A stretch of DNA of 64,000 bases, taken from contig NZ_JBEPMO010000009.1 of the NCBI RefSeq assembly GCF_040545805.1, forward strand, positions 47,011 through 111,010. Reading direction: 5' to 3'. Below are positions 17,885 through 26,434 of this stretch, one piece after another (position 1 is the stretch's first letter; each line of letters opens with the position of its first letter). The translations under genes were made by a program, and so were the position numbers. Under the pieces are notes generated by a model. It was not told the origin of the DNA, ran no database searches, and saw only the letters and a list, made by a program, of their open reading frames with translations. This stretch comes from Moheibacter stercoris. GTDB lineage: Bacteria > Bacteroidota > Bacteroidia > Flavobacteriales > Weeksellaceae.

Positions 17885-18685
17885 ATGAAAAAACTTTTAT
17901 TATTGGCTTTAACAGCAACCGGATTTGCTGTAAGCGCACAAATTGGAAATTATGCAATAGGTGAAACTGTTGATGATTTTACGGGAACAGACACCAAAGG
18001 TGTAGAACACACTTTATATTGAGCAACTTCAGAGGGAAAATATGTTTTTTTAGATTTCTTCTTCACAACCTGCCCTCCATGTCAAGCAACACAGAAATAC
18101 TTCAATGAATTATATGACAAATACGGTTGCAACGATGGAGATATTTATACCTTATCTATTACAGGATATCCAGGTGATACGGATGTAAAGGTAGATAATT
18201 TCGAAGCTACTTATGGTGGACCAACTGCTCATTCACCAGCGATTAGTATTGAGGGTAACGGTGTGGCGATTACGAGTCAATTTGCGCCAGCTGCATATCC
18301 TACCTATATTTTGATTGGTCCAGACAACAAATTAATCAAAAACGATATTTGGCCAATTTCCAATGTTACCACATTTGAAAATGCTTTACCTAACGGAGCT
18401 GATCCAGAGCCAATGGAATGTGCAGCTATGGGAGCAACAGATTTGAATGCAAATCAAATTAGTGTTTATCCAACGGTTTCCAATGGTAACTTTACAATTG
18501 CTTTTGGAAAAAACACCGATAGCAATATTGGAATTTTTGATATGGCAGGAAAGCAAGTTTATTCGAATTCTTACAAAGGAAAACAAACCGTTTCGGTTGA
18601 TGTGAAATTAGCTTCAGGAATTTATTTCTTACGAGTAAATACAGCTGATAATAAATCATCCATGAAAAAGATTATCATTAAATAA
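17885..18685 (+). pseudogene. Thioredoxin-like T9SS protein with in-frame TGA
   Basis: Reading from ATG 17885, a signal peptide ('MKKLLLLALTATGFAVSAQ') and the start of a thioredoxin/TlpA domain run to codon 45. Codon 46 is TGA (18020-18022), and the same frame then continues without a break to a TAA at 18683-18685. The downstream part has the active-site motif 'TTCPPCQATQKYF' (Cys 63 and 66) and a type A T9SS sorting domain ending 'SGIYFLRVNTADNKSSMKKI'. One base change (TGG to TGA; Trp fits the family at this point) explains the break. Translation could restart at GTG 18263, but only without the active site. Either a recent loss or a sequencing error. 266 codons in all. Confidence 0.8.
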
Positions 18686-18707
18686 AACAAATCAATTCAA
18701 GAATAAG

Positions 18708-18736
18708 AAAGCACATTTCAAGGATGTGCTTTTTCT
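18708..18736 (+). terminator. Terminator after the broken thioredoxin-like gene
   Basis: AAAGCACAT (18708-18716) pairs with ATGTGCTTT (18724-18732), followed by a T-rich run. Confidence 0.8.
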
Positions 18737-18801
18737 TTATCTATACATTTCCAATTTGGAGTTTAATATTCTTTATTAGTAGAACAGATTTAATTTCAAC
18801 C

Positions 18802-18835
18802 AAAAAAAAATCCGAAGAATTTCTTCTTCGGATTT
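18802..18835 (-). terminator. Terminator of the minus-strand T9SS/Omp28 cluster
   Basis: AAATCCGAAGAA (18808-18819) pairs with TTCTTCGGATTT (18824-18835); on the minus strand the stem is followed by nine Ts. Confidence 0.8.
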
Positions 18836-18856
18836 ATATTGATAAGCTTTTACATC

Positions 18857-19612
18857 TTATTTTACGACCATTTTAATAGAATGAGTTTTTCCTGATTGAC
18901 CTTTGAAAGAAACCCAGTAAACACCAGCAGCAAATCCAGATAAGTCTAACTTATGTGTTCCTGCGTTGAAAGATGTTGTTTTTACGGTTTTCCCTAATGC
19001 ATTCACAACTTGAACTTGAGCGTCCTCTGATAAATTTACATTGGTAAAACCTTTTGCAACCGTTGGGTAAACCTCAGCTATTGCTTTTGTGTTTAAATCA
19101 GACACACCCATTTGACCAGCGTAAACATAGGTAATAAAGAAGTTCGTATTTGGAACATCAGCTCCAGAAACTTCTTTTTGAGTGAATCGAACTTTATAAG
19201 AAGATCCAACAGCAGGATCTAGATTGATGATATAGTCAAAATTTCCCCAACTTGTTCCAGCATTTAATTGTCCTCCATTATTACTTGGATAATATCCTCC
19301 AACTACTAATGGGAAAAAGCAATTTCCTGCTGGCCCACCGATACAAAATTGACCCATTTCTCCATCAGTATTAATGATTTCAACGATTTCACCAGCTAAT
19401 CTGATGTCTTCCGTACTATCATTATGAGCTACTAAAAATAATTTTGCATCTTCTCTTGGATCATCAAAGGTTCCATGAACATTAAAAGAGTGAACTGAAT
19501 TGTTTTCATATTCTACTCCATTTTTATCTGTGATACGATACACCTGCTCTTGGGCAAAAGTCTGAGTAAATGTTCCTATTAATAAAGCCCCAGTTAAAAT
19601 AAAATTTTTCAT
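18857..19612 (-). CDS. Secreted protein with T9SS sorting domain
   Basis: A 251-residue exported protein: signal peptide to about residue 20 ('GTFTQTFAQ'), a middle domain of about 150 residues with four Cys-poor beta-like stretches and a 'CIGGPAGNCF' pair of Cys, then a type A T9SS sorting domain from about residue 178 ('VYPTVAKGFTNVNLSEDA' ... 'SGFAAGVYWVSFKGQSGK'). The middle domain is not recognised; its subject ('GEIVEIINTDGEMGQFC') resembles small beta-sandwich domains of secreted Bacteroidota proteins. It lies 58 bases after the Omp28 gene on the same strand, so it is probably co-transcribed with it. Confidence 0.8.
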   Translation of the reverse strand: MKNFILTGALLIGTFTQTFAQEQVYRITDKNGVEYENNSVHSFNVHGTFDDPREDAKLFLVAHNDSTEDIRLAGEIVEIINTDGEMGQFCIGGPAGNCFFPLVVGGYYPSNNGGQLNAGTSWGNFDYIINLDPAVGSSYKVRFTQKEVSGADVPNTNFFITYVYAGQMGVSDLNTKAIAEVYPTVAKGFTNVNLSEDAQVQVVNALGKTVKTTSFNAGTHKLDLSGFAAGVYWVSFKGQSGKTHSIKMVVK

Positions 19613-19670
19613 ATTGTTAAAATTTAAGTATTAAGTAGCTTGACGAATCAAGCTACTTTTGTGTTGTTAT

Positions 19671-21365
19671 TTATTTGATAATTACCTTTCTTGTTGTTGT
19701 ATTTTTACCCTCTTGGATTTTCACAACAAAGACACCTTTTCCTTTTCCGGTTAAATTCACAGTATTCAAACCGGATTGTCCTTCTACTGATTGAATTAAT
19801 TTTCCAGTAACATCAAAAACCTGAATGTTTGCTTTTTTGTCTAATTCAATATTGATAATTCCGGTAGATGGATTTGGATACAATTTCACCGCATTCAAAG
19901 ATTGATCAGCTAATCCCATTGTTCCGTCTGTTGAGAATTGAGCGTTGGCATACGAAGTATAAGAGTTTCCTAAAATATTAAAAATGGTTTGTCCATTGTG
20001 ATCTTTTAGAGTTGCTCTTCCTCCACCATCACCCCATTCATCTACTAAATGGAATGTATAACAGTCAATATTTTCTAAATTGAAGTCAATATAGGTTGAT
20101 TGATTGTTTGGATAACTAGCTCCTTCTTTTACAGTTTCCCCAGCTGAATTGGTGATATACCAAGAAGTTTCTGAACCGTAAGCATCAGTTCTAATCTCCA
20201 ATCTCAAAGTTGAAGAAGATTCTGGAGCTTTGTTGAATTGAACAGACGCTGTATTGTTGTCATTATTTTCATCTGAAGGAACAGAGAATGTAATGGTATT
20301 TACTTGATCAACAAATGCAATTTCTGGTAATTGAACATCGGCAAACTGCCATCCTCCCATATTTCCAGTCCAAGTATAGGTTTGGCTTTCACCTCCGTTG
20401 ATTGAATATTGGATATTCACAGAAGTTTGAACATTGTTTCCGTTGTTTTTGATTTTAATTTTCGGAGCTACAGTTCCATCACATGTAGGTGCAATTGCAT
20501 AGGCTTCCAAAATTTCAACGTCGTTGTTAATTGGTAAATTGGTATAAGCTGGATAAGCTCCATTACCGCTAATGATTTCCTGATTTCCTTCAGCAACAAA
20601 TGCTACCAATTCCAATTCACCCAAAACTACAGGTACATTGTTATGCATTTCTGGAATTTGATAAGTATAAGACCTAGAAACAAAAGTTCCTTGAGTAGTA
20701 GTTGTGATTTCATCACCCCATTGACCCGTAATCATATGAATCAAACGATGCATATGGTTGTAATTGTTCCCTTGACCTCCACCTGATTGCGGACCTTTGG
20801 TATTGTTTTGCAACAAGGCAACATTCAATTTATTGGTACTAACAGGGCTGTTTCCCGTATAATAAACTTCAACCGTTACGGTCATTTCGCGCGTTTCGTA
20901 ATTTACGGAAGATTGAACCGCAGCGTTGACATAGGAATTCTGAGCCAAAATTATATCAGATGCAGCTGCCCATTTATCTCTACCCATGGCTGTTGTTCCT
21001 GCTGCAGACATTTCCATTCCTGGAAATACATGTCGATTTACAGTTGCAGATGGATATCCAAAACCTGAACCCGAATAAGACTGGTTCACAATTCCATTTC
21101 CAAAAGGAGTTCGAAAATCGGGTGCATTTCCTTGTGGATTGGCAAATCCACCTTGGTGTACATTGATAACAAATACGTTTCCAGGATTGGAGGTTTGAAT
21201 TTCATTTGCTATAGCGTGTCCAGAAGGACAATATTGACAATAAATTCCAGTAAATTCCTCTAAAATAATCTTTTTATTTTCAGGATTGGTGTTCACAAAA
21301 GTTTGCCCGTAAGCAGCTAATGGTAATGCGGATACCATTAGAATTCTAGTAAAAGTTGTTCTCAT
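19671..21365 (-). CDS. Omp28-related secreted protein with T9SS sorting domain
   Basis: A 564-residue exported protein. After a signal peptide (about 1-20) comes an Omp28-type thioredoxin-like region with the motif 'LEEFTGIYCQYCPSGH' (Cys 43 and 46), then adhesin-like beta domains: a CARDB-like stretch near 300-380 ('PKIKIKNNGNNVQTSVNIQY'), a domain ending 'DEWGDGGGRATLKD', and a type A sorting domain from about 490 ('LYPNPSTGIINIELDKKA'). The CxxC after Phe-Thr-Gly resembles an active redox site; disulfide chemistry outside the cell is a reasonable guess but not shown. It is followed by a T9SS gene and preceded by a DUF6029 barrel and a TlpA gene, all on the minus strand. Confidence 0.85.
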   Translation of the reverse strand: MRTTFTRILMVSALPLAAYGQTFVNTNPENKKIILEEFTGIYCQYCPSGHAIANEIQTSNPGNVFVINVHQGGFANPQGNAPDFRTPFGNGIVNQSYSGSGFGYPSATVNRHVFPGMEMSAAGTTAMGRDKWAAASDIILAQNSYVNAAVQSSVNYETREMTVTVEVYYTGNSPVSTNKLNVALLQNNTKGPQSGGGQGNNYNHMHRLIHMITGQWGDEITTTTQGTFVSRSYTYQIPEMHNNVPVVLGELELVAFVAEGNQEIISGNGAYPAYTNLPINNDVEILEAYAIAPTCDGTVAPKIKIKNNGNNVQTSVNIQYSINGGESQTYTWTGNMGGWQFADVQLPEIAFVDQVNTITFSVPSDENNDNNTASVQFNKAPESSSTLRLEIRTDAYGSETSWYITNSAGETVKEGASYPNNQSTYIDFNLENIDCYTFHLVDEWGDGGGRATLKDHNGQTIFNILGNSYTSYANAQFSTDGTMGLADQSLNAVKLYPNPSTGIINIELDKKANIQVFDVTGKLIQSVEGQSGLNTVNLTGKGKGVFVVKIQEGKNTTTRKVIIK

Positions 21366-21425
21366 TTCTTGTGTTATGTGTGTTAAATGTTGTAAAATAA
21401 GCCTAACTAGCTTACCTCAAATGTA

Positions 21426-23096
21426 TTAAAAAGTTTTCACTAATGAAAGTGTAAATCCCGTATTTTCTGGCACATATCGACATACACCTCCAACACAGAT
21501 TAAACCTCCTCTCTGACGACCATAGTTTACAGCTACACGAGTCGATTCTTTTGCATAGCTTCCACCAACCATAAAGTAATGATGTCTAGCGTCTTTGTCA
21601 TCATTTCCGTAGTTATAGCTATCACCTAAATAAAAATTCCAACGTTGGTTTAAGTTGTACTCAACCAAAGCCGCACCCCAGTTTTTCTTGTCGCGTTTTG
21701 TTTGCAAATGTTGCAATTCAAATCGAACTGAATTGTTTTGGTTGAATTTGTACAAGAAATCCCCAACTACAACATTGGCGATGATATGGCTATAATTTCC
21801 TCCCTCAACAATAGCTTTGTCATAATATTGGTGCATATAGGTGATGATCGATGAGAATTTTTCTGTCCATCTTTTGGTTACTTCGAAATTTACATCGTGG
21901 AAGAATTTACGTCCAAAATCGAAAAATTCTGTTTCATAGTTGAATCCAGATTCATCAAATTCTGCGTTCAATCCATTCCAATACGATCCGTTCACTCCTA
22001 ATTTAGTTCCGTACTTCCCTCCTAACAAAGTTCCTTTTGGGAAATTGTAGTAAATATCTACTTGTCCACCAATTTCACCCACTTCTTTAAAATTAGGATT
22101 AAAATTTGGTTGTGCTTGATACACATAAATATTGGTCAATAAATAGTCATGTTGTCTTGTCAAGGCAGGTAAAAAATTAATGTTTCCTTCATTGAATGGA
22201 TTTTCTGCAATTTCTGACAAACTTCTTTGGGCAAACATTCCCATATTTTCCATACGACGGAACGTAGTATTGATCCCAAATCCTTTGGTTGAATATCCTA
22301 AATTGAACAACAAAGCATTTCCATCGTAATATCTTTCAGATGGCATTCCACTTGTGTACCATGCGTTCTCACCTTTGTGAACATACTCAATATTGGTATA
22401 AATCCCTGAATTCCCAGAATACCCTAAACGTGCAGAATAATTGCTTACGTTTACTGGAAAGTTATCTACTCCTCCGGTGTACTCTTCATGTTGTCCCACA
22501 TAACTAAATCCAGCCGTAATTGAATTACTGAAATTATCTTTGTTGAACAAACGTAAAATATTGGTTTCAATATCAATTCCACCAATCATACCTTTGGTTG
22601 TCTCAAAACCAACTCTCGGCTTTCCAACCAAACCTTTGATGGTTGTGAAATCATTGGGTGTATAAGCTACGCGAACCCCACGAATGGAATTATTGATACC
22701 AATTTGGCGATCTTCCCAACTTCTCAGAATCATACCACTACCAAATTGCTCATAGAAATTACCCGCAGTAATGTCTAATTGCTCTCCTTTGTAGTTGACA
22801 TAATAGCTGGCAATTTTATTGTCGTTGAATTTATCGGAATATCCCAATAAAGCAGTAGGCAAGTACGCTTCATACTGGATTCCAGCAGAGAATTTGCCAT
22901 GGTTATAATCTAAATTAATATAGTTGTTGGAACGAAATGGGTCATTGGGTTGTTCAAATCCTATATCCTCATCATCTTGATACCATTGCGAAGTTGACTC
23001 AATCCCTCCAGAAAAGGTTCCACCCAAAACATCAATTTGAGCCATAACATTTGACGAAGCAAACGCTACAACCAAAAGAACGTAAATTTTTTTCAT
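21426..23096 (-). CDS. DUF6029 family outer-membrane beta-barrel protein
   Basis: A 556-residue protein with a signal peptide ('LLVVAFASSNVMAQ') and then many alternating strands rich in aromatic residues and Asn/Gly ('INLDYNHGKFSAGIQYEAYL', 'YYVNYKGEQLDITAGNFYEQ'), ending 'NTGFTLSLVKTF' with a terminal Phe as in outer-membrane barrels. It matches the DUF6029 family of Bacteroidota. Function unknown. It lies between a TlpA-type thioredoxin and an Omp28 protein, a grouping that suggests a shared envelope task (inference). Confidence 0.82.
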   Translation of the reverse strand: MKKIYVLLVVAFASSNVMAQIDVLGGTFSGGIESTSQWYQDDEDIGFEQPNDPFRSNNYINLDYNHGKFSAGIQYEAYLPTALLGYSDKFNDNKIASYYVNYKGEQLDITAGNFYEQFGSGMILRSWEDRQIGINNSIRGVRVAYTPNDFTTIKGLVGKPRVGFETTKGMIGGIDIETNILRLFNKDNFSNSITAGFSYVGQHEEYTGGVDNFPVNVSNYSARLGYSGNSGIYTNIEYVHKGENAWYTSGMPSERYYDGNALLFNLGYSTKGFGINTTFRRMENMGMFAQRSLSEIAENPFNEGNINFLPALTRQHDYLLTNIYVYQAQPNFNPNFKEVGEIGGQVDIYYNFPKGTLLGGKYGTKLGVNGSYWNGLNAEFDESGFNYETEFFDFGRKFFHDVNFEVTKRWTEKFSSIITYMHQYYDKAIVEGGNYSHIIANVVVGDFLYKFNQNNSVRFELQHLQTKRDKKNWGAALVEYNLNQRWNFYLGDSYNYGNDDKDARHHYFMVGGSYAKESTRVAVNYGRQRGGLICVGGVCRYVPENTGFTLSLVKTF

Positions 23097-23189
23097 GTGT
23101 TAATATTAAAATTGTGTGTTAAAGTAAGCAATAAAAAAGAAAGCAAAAAATGAATTGATTTTTTGCCTTCCGAGTTTTGTAACCTTCGA

Positions 23190-23681
23190 TTAATTCGAAA
23201 ATTCTTTTATTTTTTCGTACAAATTCAATTCGGCGCCAGGTTGGTAACCCAAATGTCTGTACATAATGTTTCCATCTTTAATAATTACCGTAAAAGGAGG
23301 CGTTGAAAAGTTCAATTGTCTTTTCAATTCATTGTTGGTATCCAATAAAATTTCGAAATCCCAACCTTTTCCATTTACTAAGGGTTGAACTCTTCCTACT
23401 GATTTCGAATCATCAATCGAAACTGCATAAAAGGCAAATTCTGTTTCCCCTCTCCAATCTTCAATTAAATCGTTGATGGCGTTTAATTCTTGCATACAAG
23501 GTCCACACCAAGTAGCCCAAAATGCTAAAACGACAGGTTTTCCTTCTGTAGAAAGTGATTTAATGTTCACTTTATTACCTTTTAGGTCTGGGAGTGTTAA
23601 ATCAGGAAAAGCAGATTCTTGGGCAAATGAAGTAGAAAAAAGTAGTAAGAATGCAAAAATTGACATGATTTTTTTTGACAT
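23190..23681 (-). CDS. TlpA-family thiol-disulfide oxidoreductase
   Basis: A 163-residue periplasmic thioredoxin-fold protein: signal peptide to about residue 20 ('LFSTSFAQ'), then a TlpA/ResA domain with 'VLAFWATWCGPCMQELN' (Cys 59 and 62) and a cis-Pro region 'NFSTPPFTVIIKDG' near 130. Such proteins reduce disulfides in the periplasm, for example for cytochrome c maturation or for other envelope proteins. It is the first gene of the minus-strand run that includes DUF6029, Omp28 and a T9SS protein. Only 58 bases separate its start from the divergent Omp28 lipoprotein gene, and a minus-strand TATTTTTG box (23719-23726) lies between them. Confidence 0.9.
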   Translation of the reverse strand: MSKKIMSIFAFLLLFSTSFAQESAFPDLTLPDLKGNKVNIKSLSTEGKPVVLAFWATWCGPCMQELNAINDLIEDWRGETEFAFYAVSIDDSKSVGRVQPLVNGKGWDFEILLDTNNELKRQLNFSTPPFTVIIKDGNIMYRHLGYQPGAELNLYEKIKEFSN

Positions 23682-23739
23682 AATTTTTTTTATTTGTGTG
23701 TTAATAAGGCTAAATTAGCAAAAATATAATTACACACAT

Positions 23740-24861
23740 ATGAAAAAATTTATTAATCTATCAAAGGTATTTTCCTTTTTGCTATTTTCTTTTGCGTTTT
23801 TGATAAGCTGTGGTACTGAGGAAGATCCGGCTAGTCAAACTATCCAAGTTAATTTGAGTGAAACATCTGTATCAATTGGTACCCCAATTAGCTTTACCGC
23901 TTCTTCTTCTTTAGCGGGAGATATCACTACACAGGCTACATTTTTTGTCAACGATACCCAAATTGAAGGAAATACATTTACGCCAACTGCCGTAAATCCA
24001 TCCAATCAAGTGTATGCTGTTTACGAAGGGATCCAAAGTCCAAGTTTAACGTTTGCTTCGATTGAGGAAATTCCAAGTGAATACACCCAAAAGGTTTTGG
24101 TTGAAGACTATACAGGAACATGGTGTGTTTACTGTCCGAGAATGGCTTCAATCCTAGAGTATTTATCAGATTATAGTGAGAATATAATTCCTGTAGGTAT
24201 TCACGCTCCTGGTGCACCAACGGACCCTTGGGCTTACGAATATGCTTTGGATATGATGGTGAAATATTCTGCACAGGGTGCTCCTAAAGGTAAATTCAAT
24301 AGAATCCATGTGGTTAATCAATATGAAGATACTTCATTATGTCCATTTGACCCAGAACTATACAAACCTCAAGCTGATCCATTTTTGAATCAAACAGCAA
24401 AATTAGGTTTGGCAATCAACTCCAATTTAAGTGGTTCTAATTTAACCATTGATGTAAAAGTTGGATTTGCTGTTGATGCACTTGAAGAAGCTCGTTTAGT
24501 GGTCTATTTAATTGAAGACGGATTAACCTATAATCAGCACAATGGATTTTCAGGTTCTGGCTTAACTTGTGATCCAAATTATAATTATTCCGCAATGCCT
24601 CATCCAATTCCTAATTTCCCACAAAAACATGTCTTATTAAAATCCTATACAGATGTTTACGGAGATGTGATTCCACAAAGTGCTATTGCGAACGGTGCAA
24701 TTTGGTCAAGACAATTGAATGTTCAATTGCCAAGTAACGTTACCAATGCTCAAAATTTATCGATTGTAGCGTTTGTGTTAGGGGAAGGATCAACCATCCA
24801 AACTCGTCCTGTAATCAATGTACAATCTGCGAAAATCAATACCAATCAACCATTTGATTAA
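23740..24861 (+). CDS. Omp28-related lipoprotein
   Basis: A 373-residue lipoprotein: 'FAFLISCGTEEDP' gives a lipobox with Cys at 24. A short Ig-like domain (about 33-105) is followed by an Omp28 thioredoxin-like domain with 'VEDYTGTWCVYCPRM' (Cys 129 and 132). The rest is predicted beta-rich ('LTIDVKVGFAVDALEEARLV'). It is a second Omp28-type protein in this cluster, divergent from the minus-strand TlpA/DUF6029/Omp28 run, and probably anchored at the outer membrane. No sorting domain, so it relies on the lipid anchor. Confidence 0.87.
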   Translation: MKKFINLSKVFSFLLFSFAFLISCGTEEDPASQTIQVNLSETSVSIGTPISFTASSSLAGDITTQATFFVNDTQIEGNTFTPTAVNPSNQVYAVYEGIQSPSLTFASIEEIPSEYTQKVLVEDYTGTWCVYCPRMASILEYLSDYSENIIPVGIHAPGAPTDPWAYEYALDMMVKYSAQGAPKGKFNRIHVVNQYEDTSLCPFDPELYKPQADPFLNQTAKLGLAINSNLSGSNLTIDVKVGFAVDALEEARLVVYLIEDGLTYNQHNGFSGSGLTCDPNYNYSAMPHPIPNFPQKHVLLKSYTDVYGDVIPQSAIANGAIWSRQLNVQLPSNVTNAQNLSIVAFVLGEGSTIQTRPVINVQSAKINTNQPFD

Positions 24862-24888
24862 ACAAATTTAAACGTTCAATATAATTTT

Positions 24889-24915
24889 AATGCCCGATTC
24901 TTCGGGCATTTTTTA
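24889..24915 (+). terminator. Terminator of the Omp28 lipoprotein gene
   Basis: AATGCCCGA (24889-24897) pairs with TCGGGCATT (24902-24910) around a four-base loop, followed by a T run. Confidence 0.85.
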
Positions 24916-24970
24916 TGCAATTAAATGGCAATAATTGACTTTACTTTTTCGTTGATATAATAAATTTCCT

Positions 24971-26434
24971 TTGAAAAATATCGCACGAATAGTCTTCTAT
25001 TTTTTCATCTTTCTTTTTCAAGGAAACACTACACATGCCCAAGATCCATATATCTTCAACCATGATCGTTATAGTGGAATCAGTACAGTAGGAATATCTC
25101 CCACACAATCTTATTTTAACCCCAATCGATGGGATTTCCATTTGTTCTCTAATGGAATTTTTGTTCAAAATCGATATGGTTATATTTCCAAATCGAGTTT
25201 ATTTGGTTTGACCAAAGGTGAGATTAGGGAATCGGATATCGAACAAAACATTACGGGAGAAAACACCAAAAAGGTTTGGGATTATTTCAATTTTGATGAA
25301 ACAGGCTATCATTTTAGCAACGAATTGATGGGACCTTCTTTTTCTTATAATTTTGAAATTGGAGATCGATTTTTTACAGCAGGTTTTTTCACCAAACTCC
25401 GAACCCAAAGTTCCATCATTGAAGTAGATAATTATTTGCAATTCACCAATCAGGAAATAGACGAACCCATTTTGTATAATCTTGATCCGTTCAAAGCCAA
25501 TTTTATGAATTGGACCGAATTGGGATTTAATTTCGCAACTCGTATTTTCCCTTACGCACCTCAACAATGGATCATTGGTGCTAATTTTAAATACTTAATG
25601 GGAAATGATGCTTTTTATGTGAACAATCGTCAACCTGCACTATTAAGAAGAGAACAACATGAAATTTTAGACCCAACCAATCCAGGTCAAACGCGAAAAG
25701 TTTTATTTGCTTCGGATTTTGATGTGGAAGTTGGGTATGCTACCGGATATAATTTCGAAAAAGAAGCCTATGAATACCAGACAATGGGTACTGGATTTGG
25801 TGCTGATGTTGGAATTTCCATGGTGAATTACAACGGAAATGATGAAGATTATGATTTTAAATTAAGTGCGAATATTTTGGATATTGGATCTGTAAAATTT
25901 GATGGATTTGTTCATGAATTTATCGGAAATAATTTTCAGTACACACATAATCCAGCTTTGGAAGACATCGATTTCGAAAGCGTTGAACAATATGCGCAAA
26001 TCATTAGTCAAGAAATTTATGGCGATGAAAATCGTTCGTTGATTTCCAATGATTTTACGATTGGCTTACCGACAAGCCTTCATGTAAATGCCAGTAAAAA
26101 CATAGCAGAAAACACCTATATCAATGCAGACATCATTCAGCGAACGCCTGTTTTTCAAAATAGTTTAAAAAGAAGCAACATTCTGCATCTGTCTTATTTG
26201 TTCAACACACACAAATGGGCTTATGGAGGAGCTTTGTCATTGGTTGAGTACAAATATTTACGTGCAGGAGCTTTTCTGCGATATGGTCCATTGGTGATTG
26301 GAAGTGAAAATTTCTTACCGATTTTCATTCCGCATCAAAAATTAAAAGGAGCCGATTTTTATATTGGTTTGAAGATTTATCCATTCCGAAATCGGGATAT
26401 GGAAAGAAGAAGTCGAAAACCTTGTAAATGTTAA
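24971..26434 (+). CDS. DUF5723 family outer-membrane protein
   Basis: A 487-residue exported protein with an N-terminal signal ('IVFYFFIFLFQGNTTHAQ') and alternating strands such as 'FFTAGFFTKLRTQSSIIEVD' and 'YGGALSLVEYKYLRAGAFLR', typical of the DUF5723 barrel family of Bacteroidota. The C-terminus is basic with two Cys ('RRSRKPCKC'), not the usual barrel-end Phe. The start is TTG at 24971; no ATG is available near the signal peptide. Its last four bases overlap the convergent cinA. Function unknown. Confidence 0.78.
   Translation: MKNIARIVFYFFIFLFQGNTTHAQDPYIFNHDRYSGISTVGISPTQSYFNPNRWDFHLFSNGIFVQNRYGYISKSSLFGLTKGEIRESDIEQNITGENTKKVWDYFNFDETGYHFSNELMGPSFSYNFEIGDRFFTAGFFTKLRTQSSIIEVDNYLQFTNQEIDEPILYNLDPFKANFMNWTELGFNFATRIFPYAPQQWIIGANFKYLMGNDAFYVNNRQPALLRREQHEILDPTNPGQTRKVLFASDFDVEVGYATGYNFEKEAYEYQTMGTGFGADVGISMVNYNGNDEDYDFKLSANILDIGSVKFDGFVHEFIGNNFQYTHNPALEDIDFESVEQYAQIISQEIYGDENRSLISNDFTIGLPTSLHVNASKNIAENTYINADIIQRTPVFQNSLKRSNILHLSYLFNTHKWAYGGALSLVEYKYLRAGAFLRYGPLVIGSENFLPIFIPHQKLKGADFYIGLKIYPFRNRDMERRSRKPCKC

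Noticed and set aside
18020..18022. TGA read as selenocysteine
   Set aside because: The redox cysteines (CPPC) are present further on, the residue expected here is Trp, and no SECIS-like hairpin is seen right after it.
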